Assembly (NCBI GenBank): GCA_018896025.1
Contig: JAHIND010000011.1
Coordinates: 62,001-126,000 of the forward strand
From: Pseudomonadota bacterium
GTDB taxonomy: Bacteria > Desulfobacterota > Desulfarculia > Desulfarculales > Desulfarculaceae
Length of the DNA: 64,000 bases
Reading direction: 5' to 3'
Translations under genes and position numbers: made by a program
Shown here: positions 25,832 to 34,051 of the stretch, piece after piece
Layout of the letters: each line of letters begins with the position of its first letter
Position numbering within the stretch: the first letter of the stretch is position 1
The notes under the pieces: generated by a model
Seen by the model: the letters and a program-made list of their open reading frames with translations, nothing else
The model's database searches: none
What the model was told of the DNA's origin: nothing

Positions 25832-27157
25832 CTAAAGCAAGCGCGCACCCAGTTCGGCCACCTCGCTGCGCTCGCCCTTTTTCAGGGTGACGTGCCCACT
25901 TATCTCCTGGCTGCGCAGCTTGTCCACCATATAGCTCAGGCCGTTGCTGCTGGCGTCCAGGTAGGGGTGGTCTATCTGCTCCGGGTCGCCGGTGAACACG
26001 ATCTTGGAGCCCTCCCCCACCCTGGTTATCAAGGTCTTTACCATGTGCGGGGTCAAGTTCTGGGCCTCGTCGCAGATGATGAACTGGCCGGGTATGGAGC
26101 GTCCCCGGATGTAGGTGAGGGCCTCGATCTCCAAAAGGCCCTGGGCGGTGAGGTAGTCGGCCGCGCCCATGGGCGGGCCCGCCTTGTTCTTGCCACCGGT
26201 GGATTCGCGGAAGAGGTACTCCAGGTTGTCGTAGAGGGGCTGCATCCAGGGGCGCAGTTTCTCTTCCTTTTCGCCGGGCAGATAGCCCAGATCCTGCCCC
26301 ATGGGCACGATGGGCCGGGTCACCAGCAGGCGTTTGTAACTCTTGTGCTCCACCACCGTCTCCAGCCCGGCGGCCAGGGCCAACAGGGTCTTGCCGGTGC
26401 CCGCCGGTCCGGCCAGGCTTATCACCTTCACCGCAGGGTCCAAAAGCAGCTCCAGGGCGAAGCGCTGCTCCTTGTTGCGCGGGCTTATGCCGAAGCACTC
26501 AGTGTTGCCAAAGCTGAGAGGAAGAAGCCGCCCGCCCTGGTGGCGGGCCAGGGCCGACTGGGGGCTGGTGGCCCGGCTCTTCAGCACGAAAAACTGGTGG
26601 GGCTCGGCCGGTCCCAGGCCGTTGAGAGTCAGCAGGCCCTGACGGTAGAAGGAGTCCACCACGCCCCCCTCCACCTCCACCTCGCGGATGCCGTTGTACA
26701 GGTGGTCGAAATCCACCTTGTCATTGAGGAAGTCCTCGGAGGGCACCCCCAGGGCGTCGGCCTTGACCCTGAGGTTCAGGTCCTTGGTGACCAGGATCGC
26801 CGGCAGGTTTTCCTGCTCCCTGAGGCCCCAGGCCACGCAAAGTATGCGGTTGTCGGGCTTTTCCAGGCCCAGCACCGGGGGCAGGCCACGGCCCAGGCGG
26901 GTGTGGTTCAGCTCGATGCGCAGGGTGCCGCCCTGGTCGGTGGCCACTCCCTGGGCCAGGGAGCCCCTGGTGCGCATGCGGTCCAGTTCGCGCGAGACCT
27001 GGCGGGCGTTGCGCCCGATCTCGTCCTGGCGCTTCTTCTGGTCGTCTATCTCCTCGATGACCGCCAGGGGCAAAACCACGTCATTGTCTTGGAAAAGAAA
27101 AAGGCTGGAAGGGTTGTGCAGCAGAACGTTGGTGTCTAGCACATAGGTTTTTTTCAT
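25832..27157 (-). CDS. PIN-PhoH family ATPase
   Basis: A 441-residue protein with an N-terminal PIN nuclease domain (KKTYVLDTNVLLHNPSSLF and acidic residues in VVLPLAVIEEIDDQKK) and a C-terminal PhoH/RecD-like ATPase (SLAGPAGTGKTLLALAAG Walker A, FIICDEAQNLTPHMVKTLIT Walker B). PhoH2-type proteins of this arrangement act as sequence-specific RNA helicase/RNases. The ATG at 27157 is preceded by GGAGGTG and starts exactly at the PIN strand; an in-frame upstream start is not supported by a binding site. It faces the divergent acyl-CoA transferase gene. Confidence 0.92.
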   Translation of the reverse strand: MKKTYVLDTNVLLHNPSSLFLFQDNDVVLPLAVIEEIDDQKKRQDEIGRNARQVSRELDRMRTRGSLAQGVATDQGGTLRIELNHTRLGRGLPPVLGLEKPDNRILCVAWGLREQENLPAILVTKDLNLRVKADALGVPSEDFLNDKVDFDHLYNGIREVEVEGGVVDSFYRQGLLTLNGLGPAEPHQFFVLKSRATSPQSALARHQGGRLLPLSFGNTECFGISPRNKEQRFALELLLDPAVKVISLAGPAGTGKTLLALAAGLETVVEHKSYKRLLVTRPIVPMGQDLGYLPGEKEEKLRPWMQPLYDNLEYLFRESTGGKNKAGPPMGAADYLTAQGLLEIEALTYIRGRSIPGQFIICDEAQNLTPHMVKTLITRVGEGSKIVFTGDPEQIDHPYLDASSNGLSYMVDKLRSQEISGHVTLKKGERSEVAELGARLL

Positions 27158-27367
27158 GAACTGGCAACACCTCCATGATGGGATGCGTTCAGATTGCAAC
27201 CACATTATATGGTGTATACGCAGTCAAAACCAAGCATTGCCTTGCCCGTAACTAAAACTTAACTTATCCCCCGCGGCCCGGCTGCTCTTGGCAAGGTTGC
27301 CCCTAGGCCCTAAAATCAAAACTGAGTCCACCACCTGAACCTGATTATTCGCACGCGAGGACTGAAC

Positions 27368-29275
27368 ATGAGCGCCATCTACTGGCCGGACGCCTACCAA
27401 GCCAAGAAATGCACCGCCGCGCAGGCCATATCCCGCATCAAACGGGGCAAGCGGGTGTTCGTGGGAACCTCCTGCGGGGAGCCCCAGACCCTGGTCAAGG
27501 AGATGGCCCGCCAAAGCTGCAACTTCACCGACGTGGAGGTGGTGCGGGTGCTCAGCCTGGAGACCGCGCCGCTCACCCTCATCGCCGACGAAACCGCCTG
27601 CCGCAACCTGAACATCCGCTCCTTTTACCTGGGTTCGGCCAAGCCCAGGGTGCTCAGCAACAGCAAGCGCTTTCTGACCCCCATCAACCTCTCCGAGGTG
27701 CCGCGGCTGTTCACCAGCCGTCAAATGCCGATACACGTGGCCCTGATCCAGGTGAGCGAGCCCGACGACTTCGGCTGGGTCAGCCTGGGGGTGAGCGTGG
27801 ACGTGACCATGGCCGCCGCCCGCTCGGCCGACCTGGTCATCGCCCAGGTGAACCCGGCCATGCCCAGGGTGATGGGGCGCAGCTTTTTGCACGTCAATGA
27901 CATCGACCTGGTGGTGGAGGCCCACGAGCCCATCTTGACCGTGGGCAGCCCGCCGGAGTTCGAGTCGGCCAAGCTCATCGCCCAGCATGTGGCCCGCATC
28001 ATCGAGGACGGCTCCACCCTACAGATGAGCCTGGGGGCCACCCACCAGGCCACGGTGTTGGCCCTCAAGGACAAGAACGACCTGGGGGTGCACACCCAGT
28101 TCCTCACCGACACCATCTTGAACTTGGTGAGCCGAGGGGTGATAAACAACCGCAAAAAGGGCTTCAACGAGGGCAAGCTGGTGGCCAGCGGAGCCATCGG
28201 TTCGGCCAACCTCTACGAGTTCATGCACGACAACCCGGGCATCGAGTTCCACCCCAGCGACTACGTGAACAACCCGCTGATCATTAGCCGCCACAACAAG
28301 ATGGTGGCCCTGAACGTGGCCATGGCCATGGACCTGACCGGCCAGGCCGCGGCCGACGCCCTGCCCTACAACCACTTCACCGGGGTCAGCGGGGTCATGG
28401 ACTTCGTGCGCGGGGCCAGCATGGCCCCGGGCGGCAAGTCCATCCTCATGCTGCCTTCCACCACCCTGGACGGCAAGTCCAGCCGCATCGCGGTGCAGCT
28501 TGACAACACCGCGGTGGTGGTGCCCAGGGGCGACGTGCACTACGTGGTCACCGAGTACGGGGTGGTCAACCTGTTCGGCAAGAGCCTGCAGGAACGGGCC
28601 ATCGCCATGATCAGCGTGGCCCATCCCAAGTTCCGCGACCAGCTGTTCCAGCAGGCCAAGGAGGCGGGGCTGTTGGGCAGCGAGCGCACCCTGGCCGAGA
28701 CCATCAAGAGCGTCTATCCCAGGGCCGTGGAGGAGACGCGGAGCTTCGACGGGACCGAGGTGCTGTTCCGCCCGGCCCGGCCCACCGACGAGCGCCAGAT
28801 CCAGGAGCACTTCTACAACCTGGACCGCGACGACGTGATGCGCCGCTTTTTGCATGAGCGGGTCAGCTTCGCCCGCCAGGACATGCCCGAGATGTTCCAG
28901 GTGGACTATATCCACGACATGACCCTGGTGGCGGTGGTGGGCGAGCCCGGTTTCGAAAAGGTCGTGGCGGTGGGCAACTATTTCCTGGATCCCGCCACCA
29001 ACCTGGCCGAGGTGGCCTTCTCGGTGGCCCGCGACTGGCAGAAGAAGGGCATCTCCACCATCCTGCAGCGCAAACTGGCCAACATCGCCCGCGAGCACGG
29101 CATCGGCGGCCTGGTGGCCTACACCCACCCGGCCAACCGGGGCATGATCGCCCTGTTCAAGAAGCTGCCCTACAAGGTGCGCTCGGCCTACGACGGCGAG
29201 GTGATCACCCTCACCGCCCGTTTCGACGAGCCCGCCGAGCCCGCCGGGCGGCCCCCCGCCCCGGTTCGCAGGTAG
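27368..29275 (+). CDS. Acetyl-CoA hydrolase/CoA-transferase fused to a GNAT acetyltransferase domain
   Basis: A 635-residue two-part protein. Residues 1 to about 455 form a Cat1/AcetylCoA_hydro family CoA-transferase (YWPDAYQAKKCTAAQAIS, VALIQVSEPDDFGWVSLGVS, SLGATHQATVLALKD, MVALNVAMAMDLTGQ, YVVTEYGVVNLFGKSLQER). The remaining residues are a GNAT N-acetyltransferase domain (VLFRPARPTDERQIQEHFYN, VAFSVARDWQKKGISTILQR, the acetyl-CoA loop). The fusion is known in Deltaproteobacteria. It could exchange CoA between acetate and another acid, with the GNAT part modifying a protein or small molecule. It sits beside the acetate-sensing and uptake genes. ATG 27368 has GAGG seven bases upstream. Confidence 0.9.
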   Translation: MSAIYWPDAYQAKKCTAAQAISRIKRGKRVFVGTSCGEPQTLVKEMARQSCNFTDVEVVRVLSLETAPLTLIADETACRNLNIRSFYLGSAKPRVLSNSKRFLTPINLSEVPRLFTSRQMPIHVALIQVSEPDDFGWVSLGVSVDVTMAAARSADLVIAQVNPAMPRVMGRSFLHVNDIDLVVEAHEPILTVGSPPEFESAKLIAQHVARIIEDGSTLQMSLGATHQATVLALKDKNDLGVHTQFLTDTILNLVSRGVINNRKKGFNEGKLVASGAIGSANLYEFMHDNPGIEFHPSDYVNNPLIISRHNKMVALNVAMAMDLTGQAAADALPYNHFTGVSGVMDFVRGASMAPGGKSILMLPSTTLDGKSSRIAVQLDNTAVVVPRGDVHYVVTEYGVVNLFGKSLQERAIAMISVAHPKFRDQLFQQAKEAGLLGSERTLAETIKSVYPRAVEETRSFDGTEVLFRPARPTDERQIQEHFYNLDRDDVMRRFLHERVSFARQDMPEMFQVDYIHDMTLVAVVGEPGFEKVVAVGNYFLDPATNLAEVAFSVARDWQKKGISTILQRKLANIAREHGIGGLVAYTHPANRGMIALFKKLPYKVRSAYDGEVITLTARFDEPAEPAGRPPAPVRR

Positions 29276-29332
29276 ATTCCCCAGCGCACCGTCCATTTGC
29301 TACAATACCCCTGGCTTTTCTGGAGGTCTTGT

Positions 29333-29614
29333 ATGCCCAGGCCAGTGGACGGCGCCGCTCCCGGATCGGGCAGGCGGCTCAAGGCGCGGGTGCGTCGGGT
29401 GGTGGGCACCCCCGCTTTCGCGGTGCTGGTGTTCGTCATCAGCCTGGTGCTGTTCCATTGGCCCTACCTGGCCGAAGAAGACCGCTGGACCCCTGCCCAC
29501 CTGTTCATCACCATGTTCGCGGGCTGGACCGTGGTCATAGCCCTGGTCTTCCTGCTCAGCCTGTTCCTGCCATCCTCCGGTTCGGAGGATAAGAAACCTC
29601 CCTCGGGCGGTTAG
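29333..29614 (+). CDS. Small two-helix membrane protein upstream of the sensor kinase
   Basis: A 93-residue protein with a basic N terminus and two hydrophobic segments, AFAVLVFVISLVLFHWPYL and FITMFAGWTVVIALVFLLSL, plus a polar C-terminal tail. TGGAGG lies six bases before ATG 29333, and its stop is 5 bp before the transporter-kinase gene. I do not recognise a named family. The tight linkage suggests that it assists or assembles with the SLC5-type sensor kinase, as small subunits do for related symporters; that is inference. Confidence 0.75.
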   Translation: MPRPVDGAAPGSGRRLKARVRRVVGTPAFAVLVFVISLVLFHWPYLAEEDRWTPAHLFITMFAGWTVVIALVFLLSLFLPSSGSEDKKPPSGG

Positions 29615-29619
29615 GCGGA

Positions 29620-32600
29620 ATGTTCGAGAGCCTAACGGTCATAAGCGTCTTCTGCTTCTACATGGGGCTAATCTTCGCCCTGGCCGTGTGGGCCGAGCGC
29701 CGCCAGGCCGCCGGGCGCAGCGTGGTCAACAACCCCCTGATCTACGCCCTGAGCCTCAGCGTGTTCTGCACCACCTGGACCTACTACGGCTCGGTGGGCT
29801 ACGCCGCCACCAGCGGCATGCTTTTTATGACCATCTACCTGGGCCCCACCATGGTGGTGATCTTCTGGTGGGGGCTGTTGCGCAAGCTGGTGCGCATCAA
29901 GACCAACCACCACATCACCTCCATCGCCGACTTCATCGGGGCCCGCTACGAAAAATCCGTGCCCTTGGCCGCCCTGGCCACCCTCATCGCCCTGGTGGGC
30001 ACCATGCCCTACATCGCCCTCCAGCTTAAGGCGGTGCTCACCACCTTCGACATGATCACCCAGGACACCGGAGTGGCCAGCGCCTGGATCGGCAGCCACG
30101 TGGGTCCCATCGTGCTGGCGTTGATGGTGGTGTTCACCATCATCTTCGGAGTGCGCCGCCTGGACCCCACCGAGCGCCACGAAGGCATCGTTATGGCCGT
30201 GGCCGCCGAGGGCCTGGTCAAGCTGGTGCTGTTCATGGCCGCCGGGGTTTTCGTGGTCTACTACCTCTTCGACGGCTTCGGCGACATCTTCACCCGCTAC
30301 TCCGCCCTCACCGAGACCCCGGCCGGTCTGGGGCTCAAGCCCAAAAGCATCGGCTTCATCACCTGGGGCAGCTACCTTATCCTGGCCGCCAGCGCGGTCT
30401 TGTTCTTGCCCCGCCAGTTCCACATCGCGGTGGTGGAGAACCAGAACGAAGACCACATCAAAAAAGCGATGTGGATGTTCCCCCTGTACATGCTGCTCAT
30501 CACCATCTTCGCCTACCCCATCGCCCTGGCCGGGCTCATCACCGGCCTGCCCGTGGAGCAAGCGGACACCTTTGTGTTGCAGCTTCCTCTCAGAAGCGGC
30601 CACCAATTGCTCACCCTGCTGGTGTTCCTGGGCGGCTTCAGCGCGGCCACCAGCATGGTGCTCATCACCGCCATGACCATGGCCACCATGATCAGCAACC
30701 ACCTGCTGTTGCCCCTGGTGGACTGGATTCCCGCCCTGGGCTTCATCGAGCGCCACCTGCTCAAGTCCCGCTGGCTGGCGGTGACCTGCTTCATCCTCAT
30801 GGGCTACTGGTTCGAGCGCCTGGTGGGGGGCCAGGTGATGCTGGTGAACATCGGCATCATCTCCTTCGCCGCGGTGCTCCAGTTCGCCCCGGCCATCGTA
30901 GGGGGCATCTTCTGGCGCCAGGCCAACAGCCGGGGCGCCATGTGGGGCCTGTTCGCCGGGGCTCTGGTGTGGGCCTACACCATGCTGCTGCCCGCCCTGG
31001 TCACCGGCGGCTGGTTCTCCCCCCACCTGATCACCGAGGGCCCCTGGCACCTCAGCTTCCTTAGGCCGGAGCAGCTCTTCGGGGTCAGCGGCATGGACCC
31101 GGTGAGCCACAGCGTGTTCTGGAGCCTGTTGGCCAACCTGGGGCTCTACATCCTGGGTTCCTTGACCCAGCGCCCCAACCAGCAGACCCAGCGCGACGCC
31201 GAGGCCTTCGTGGGGGCGCTCATCGACGAGGCGGTGCTCAGCCGGGGAGGCCGCCACGAAGCCTACATCAGCCTGCCGGACAAACGGCGGCGCATAGAAG
31301 CCCTGTTGCTGCGCTACTTTGAGCCGGCCGGGGCGGCGGCGGTCACCGAAAAGTGTCTGCGCGAAACCGGACTCATGGACCGGGAGCGCATCTCCATCAC
31401 CGAGCTGGCCGAGCTGTACAACGAAGCGGAGAAGAACCTGGCCGGCGTGGTGGGCACCGCCGGAGCCCACCGCACCCTGACCTCGGCCGGGGTGTTCACC
31501 CCCCGGGAAAGCCAGGAGCTGAGCGAGGTCTACGGCGAGATCCTGGCCGGACTCAGGGCCCGGCCCGAGGACCTGAAGCGGCGCATCAACTTCCTCCAGG
31601 AGCGCCACGAGCTGGCCAACCGCCACGCCGAGGAGCTGGAGGAAAAGGTGGCCGAGCTGCAAAACCAGATTTTGCGGCGCAAGATGGCCGAACAGCAGCT
31701 CCGGGAGAGCGAGGAGCGCTACCGCACGGCCATCGAGTATTCCAACGACGGGGTGGTGCTGATCAAGGACAACATCCTGTGGTACGTGAACCACAAGTTC
31801 GCCGAGATGTTCGGCTACGCCTCCCGGCGGGAAATCGTGGGGCGATCCCTGACCACCATCGTGCACCCTCAGGACCGGGAGCGGGTGGTGGAGATCAGCG
31901 GCGCCCGCCGCGACGGCCATCTCTCCCCGGCCCGCTACGACTTCAAGGGCCTGCGCAAGGACGGCACCTCCCTGTTCATCGCGGTCAGCGCCACCAGCGT
32001 CCTTTATAAAGGGCGCACCGTGAACCTGGCCTACTTGCGCGACGTCACCGATCGTCGGCGCCACGAGGACGAAATTCGCCAGCTTTCGCGCAGACTTATC
32101 CAGGGCAGCGAGGACGAGCGCAAGCGCCTGGCCGCCGACCTGCACGACGAGTTCGGCCAGTCGCTGAGCGCCCTGCACCTGGGGGTGCGCTCCCTGGCGG
32201 GATCTTTGCCCAGCCAACTGGACGACCAACTGCTTCGCTGCGAGTCGCTGACCAGCATCATCGAAGAGCTGGCCGAGAACGTGCGCAAGATATCGAGCGA
32301 CCTGAGGCCGGACATGCTGGACCACCTGGGACTGATCCCCACCCTTGAGTGGTACGTGCGCGAATTGGCCCAACGGGCCCCCCTGGGCATCAAGTTCGAA
32401 GCGGTCGGTTTTAAAAGAAGACTTGACCCCAGGGTTGAGATCGTCTTGTATCGTATTATGCAGGAGGCTCTGAACAACGTGGTCAAGCACGCCCAGGCGG
32501 ACCAAGTGAGCATCCGCCTGACCTACAGCCACCCCACGGCCATCATGGTTATCAGCGACAACGGCAAGGGCTTCGACCCCTCCGACCTGCACCCGGACAT

Positions 32601-32784
32601 GGAGCGCCGCCAGGGCATCGGGCTCATCAGCATGCGCGAACGGGTGGCATCGGTGGGCGGGTCCATCGACATTCGCTCCGCGCCCGGCAAAGGCTGCACC
32701 ATACGGGTGGCCTTGCCCGAGCGGCCGCCCTTGGAAAGCGAGCAAACCCTGGAAGACCAGCCCCGGATCTGGAGGGAAGCTTGA
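29620..32784 (+). CDS. CrbS-like sodium/solute-symporter sensor histidine kinase
   Basis: A 1054-residue hybrid of transporter and kinase. Residues 1 to about 500 form an SLC5-type sodium:solute symporter domain with about 13 helices (SVFCTTWTYYGSVGYAATSG, ITSIADFIGARYEKS, LFLPRQFHIAVVENQNEDHI). A STAC-type linker (about 520-620) is followed by a coiled coil (ANRHAEELEEKVAELQNQI) and a PAS domain (TAIEYSNDGVVLIKDN). The last part is a HisKA_3 domain with the phospho-acceptor in LAADLHDEFGQSLSALHLG and a HATPase_c domain (MQEALNNVVKHAQADQVSI, DNGKGFDP). This is the CrbS/MxtR architecture that controls acetate uptake and activation in gammaproteobacteria. Its stop overlaps the regulator start (TTGA). 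Confidence 0.93.
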   Translation: MFESLTVISVFCFYMGLIFALAVWAERRQAAGRSVVNNPLIYALSLSVFCTTWTYYGSVGYAATSGMLFMTIYLGPTMVVIFWWGLLRKLVRIKTNHHITSIADFIGARYEKSVPLAALATLIALVGTMPYIALQLKAVLTTFDMITQDTGVASAWIGSHVGPIVLALMVVFTIIFGVRRLDPTERHEGIVMAVAAEGLVKLVLFMAAGVFVVYYLFDGFGDIFTRYSALTETPAGLGLKPKSIGFITWGSYLILAASAVLFLPRQFHIAVVENQNEDHIKKAMWMFPLYMLLITIFAYPIALAGLITGLPVEQADTFVLQLPLRSGHQLLTLLVFLGGFSAATSMVLITAMTMATMISNHLLLPLVDWIPALGFIERHLLKSRWLAVTCFILMGYWFERLVGGQVMLVNIGIISFAAVLQFAPAIVGGIFWRQANSRGAMWGLFAGALVWAYTMLLPALVTGGWFSPHLITEGPWHLSFLRPEQLFGVSGMDPVSHSVFWSLLANLGLYILGSLTQRPNQQTQRDAEAFVGALIDEAVLSRGGRHEAYISLPDKRRRIEALLLRYFEPAGAAAVTEKCLRETGLMDRERISITELAELYNEAEKNLAGVVGTAGAHRTLTSAGVFTPRESQELSEVYGEILAGLRARPEDLKRRINFLQERHELANRHAEELEEKVAELQNQILRRKMAEQQLRESEERYRTAIEYSNDGVVLIKDNILWYVNHKFAEMFGYASRREIVGRSLTTIVHPQDRERVVEISGARRDGHLSPARYDFKGLRKDGTSLFIAVSATSVLYKGRTVNLAYLRDVTDRRRHEDEIRQLSRRLIQGSEDERKRLAADLHDEFGQSLSALHLGVRSLAGSLPSQLDDQLLRCESLTSIIEELAENVRKISSDLRPDMLDHLGLIPTLEWYVRELAQRAPLGIKFEAVGFKRRLDPRVEIVLYRIMQEALNNVVKHAQADQVSIRLTYSHPTAIMVISDNGKGFDPSDLHPDMERRQGIGLISMRERVASVGGSIDIRSAPGKGCTIRVALPERPPLESEQTLEDQPRIWREA

Positions 32785-33455
32785 GTCGAAGAACCATCAA
32801 AGTTCTCATAGCCGATGATCACGCCATCGTGCGCGAGGGAATCCGCCAGTTGGTGGGGGCCCAGGAGGACATGGAAGTGGTGGGCGAGGCCGGCGACGGC
32901 TTGGAGGCCCTGGAGATGACCAAGTCGCTCAGGCCCGACGTGCTGCTGTTGGACATCGCCATGCCCGGAGTCAGCGGCCTGGAGGCGGTGAACCTTATCA
33001 AGGACGCGGTGCCGAGCTGCCAGGTGGTGGTCTTGACCATGCACAGCAAGGACACCTTCGTGCACCGGGTTTTGGACGGCGGGGCCCTGGGCTACGTGCT
33101 CAAGGCATCGCCCACCGAGGACGTGATCAAGGCGGTGCGCGCCGCACACCAGGGGGAGTATTTCCTCAGCTCCAAGATCAAGGCAGAGGTGGTCAACGCC
33201 TACCTGGACAGCCGCAAGCAGGCTCCGGCGGTGAAGGGCTACGACCTGCTCTCGGAGCGCGAGCAGCAGGTTTTCCGCCTGGTGGTCGAGGGCAACAGCA
33301 CCAACCAGATCGCCGACGTGCTCTGCGTAAGCCCCAAGACGGTGGAGAAGCACCGCACCAACATCATGAAAAAGCTGGGGCTCAAGGACCGCCTGGAACT
33401 GGTCAAGATGGCCATCCGCATCGGCATAATCGACCCGCAACTCTGGGATAATTAG
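32781..33455 (+). CDS. CrbR-like LuxR/NarL-family response regulator
   Basis: A 224-residue regulator with a receiver domain (VLIADDHAIVREGIRQLV, phospho-acceptor in VLLLDIAMPGVSG, lysine in GYVLKASPTEDVI) and a C-terminal LuxR-type helix-turn-helix (LLSEREQQVFRLVVEGNSTN with SPKTVEKHRTNIMKKL). The TTG start at 32781 overlaps the kinase stop by 4 bp and has GGAGG five bases upstream. By analogy with CrbR it should activate acetate genes. The 42-bp element upstream of the symporter and DUF294 genes in this window is a candidate binding site. Confidence 0.92.
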   Translation: MSRRTIKVLIADDHAIVREGIRQLVGAQEDMEVVGEAGDGLEALEMTKSLRPDVLLLDIAMPGVSGLEAVNLIKDAVPSCQVVVLTMHSKDTFVHRVLDGGALGYVLKASPTEDVIKAVRAAHQGEYFLSSKIKAEVVNAYLDSRKQAPAVKGYDLLSEREQQVFRLVVEGNSTNQIADVLCVSPKTVEKHRTNIMKKLGLKDRLELVKMAIRIGIIDPQLWDN

Positions 33456-33789
33456 CCCACTAGGGGTGCTTCCTCCACCGACTTTGTGAAAAAGTAGGGC
33501 CTTCCCCCCCATAATTACGGGTTTTCCCCCATGGCCCCCGGCAGGGCCCTTTTCCTACTATGATGCTCAGGGAAGCTGGCCTCGCATCCGTAGCGGCCGT
33601 AAAGGCGCGGGGCGTCGCACAGGCAGACGTCTCCACCATTGAAGGGCTCCGAAAAACGGCGGGCCCCTTTCATATAGCCGCTTCCCGACCCCATCGCCCG
33701 CCGCTTTACGCCCTTCGCGCCAGGCCGCCGCAGGCCGGCCATCCCCATTAGAGCCGAGTAAGCTACGACTCTCGGGAAAGGAGGGCTAG
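33456..33789 (+). promoter_or_regulatory. Long leader/promoter region of the acetate symporter operon
   Basis: This 334-bp gap holds no convincing gene. It contains the 42-bp conserved element at 33494-33535 and an imperfect GC-rich hairpin around 33642-33670, then AAAGGAGG before the GTG start at 33790. The distance from element to start (254 bp) leaves room for a long 5' untranslated leader. I could not fix -35/-10 or -24/-12 boxes. Confidence 0.5.
33494..33535 (+). promoter_or_regulatory. 42-bp conserved element, copy B (candidate CrbR-type operator)
   Basis: The core AATTACGGGTTT is flanked by C-runs and an ATGGC end. An ungapped copy matching at 36 of 42 positions is on the opposite strand at 43766-43807. 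Both point toward a downstream operon of the acetate region, which argues for a shared regulatory site rather than chance. Confidence 0.65.
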
Positions 33790-34041
33790 GTGAGTAAAGA
33801 TCGCAAGGAGTATTGGCGCAAGAACCTACGCATAATGGCGTGGCTTCTTGCAATATGGGCCTTTGTGTCCTATGGGCTTGGGATCATCTTGGTAAACCCG
33901 CTCAACCATATCCACTTGGGCGGGTTCCCCCTGGGCTTCTGGTTCGCACAGCAGGGCTCCATCTACGTATTCGTGTTGCTCATCCTTATTTACTGCAAGC
34001 TGATGCGCAAACTCGACCGCGAATACGACGTGGATGAATAG
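33790..34041 (+). CDS. DUF4212 small subunit of sodium/substrate symporter
   Basis: An 83-residue membrane protein with two helices (MAWLLAIWAFVSYGLGIILV and GSIYVFVLLILIYCKLM). The segment NPLNHIHLGGFPLGFWFAQQ is characteristic of the DUF4212 family, which always accompanies VC_2705-type sodium:solute symporters. The GTG start at 33790 has AAAGGAGG upstream. The symporter gene starts 10 bp after its stop. Confidence 0.94.
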   Translation: MSKDRKEYWRKNLRIMAWLLAIWAFVSYGLGIILVNPLNHIHLGGFPLGFWFAQQGSIYVFVLLILIYCKLMRKLDREYDVDE

Positions 34042-34051
34042 GGGGTAAGTC

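Noticed and set aside
29668..32745. A 1025-codon open frame antisense to the transporter-kinase gene
   Set aside because: It mirrors the kinase gene, is rich in His, Gly, Gln and Ala as expected from GC-rich antisense frames, and has no domain. The plus-strand protein has clear domains throughout.
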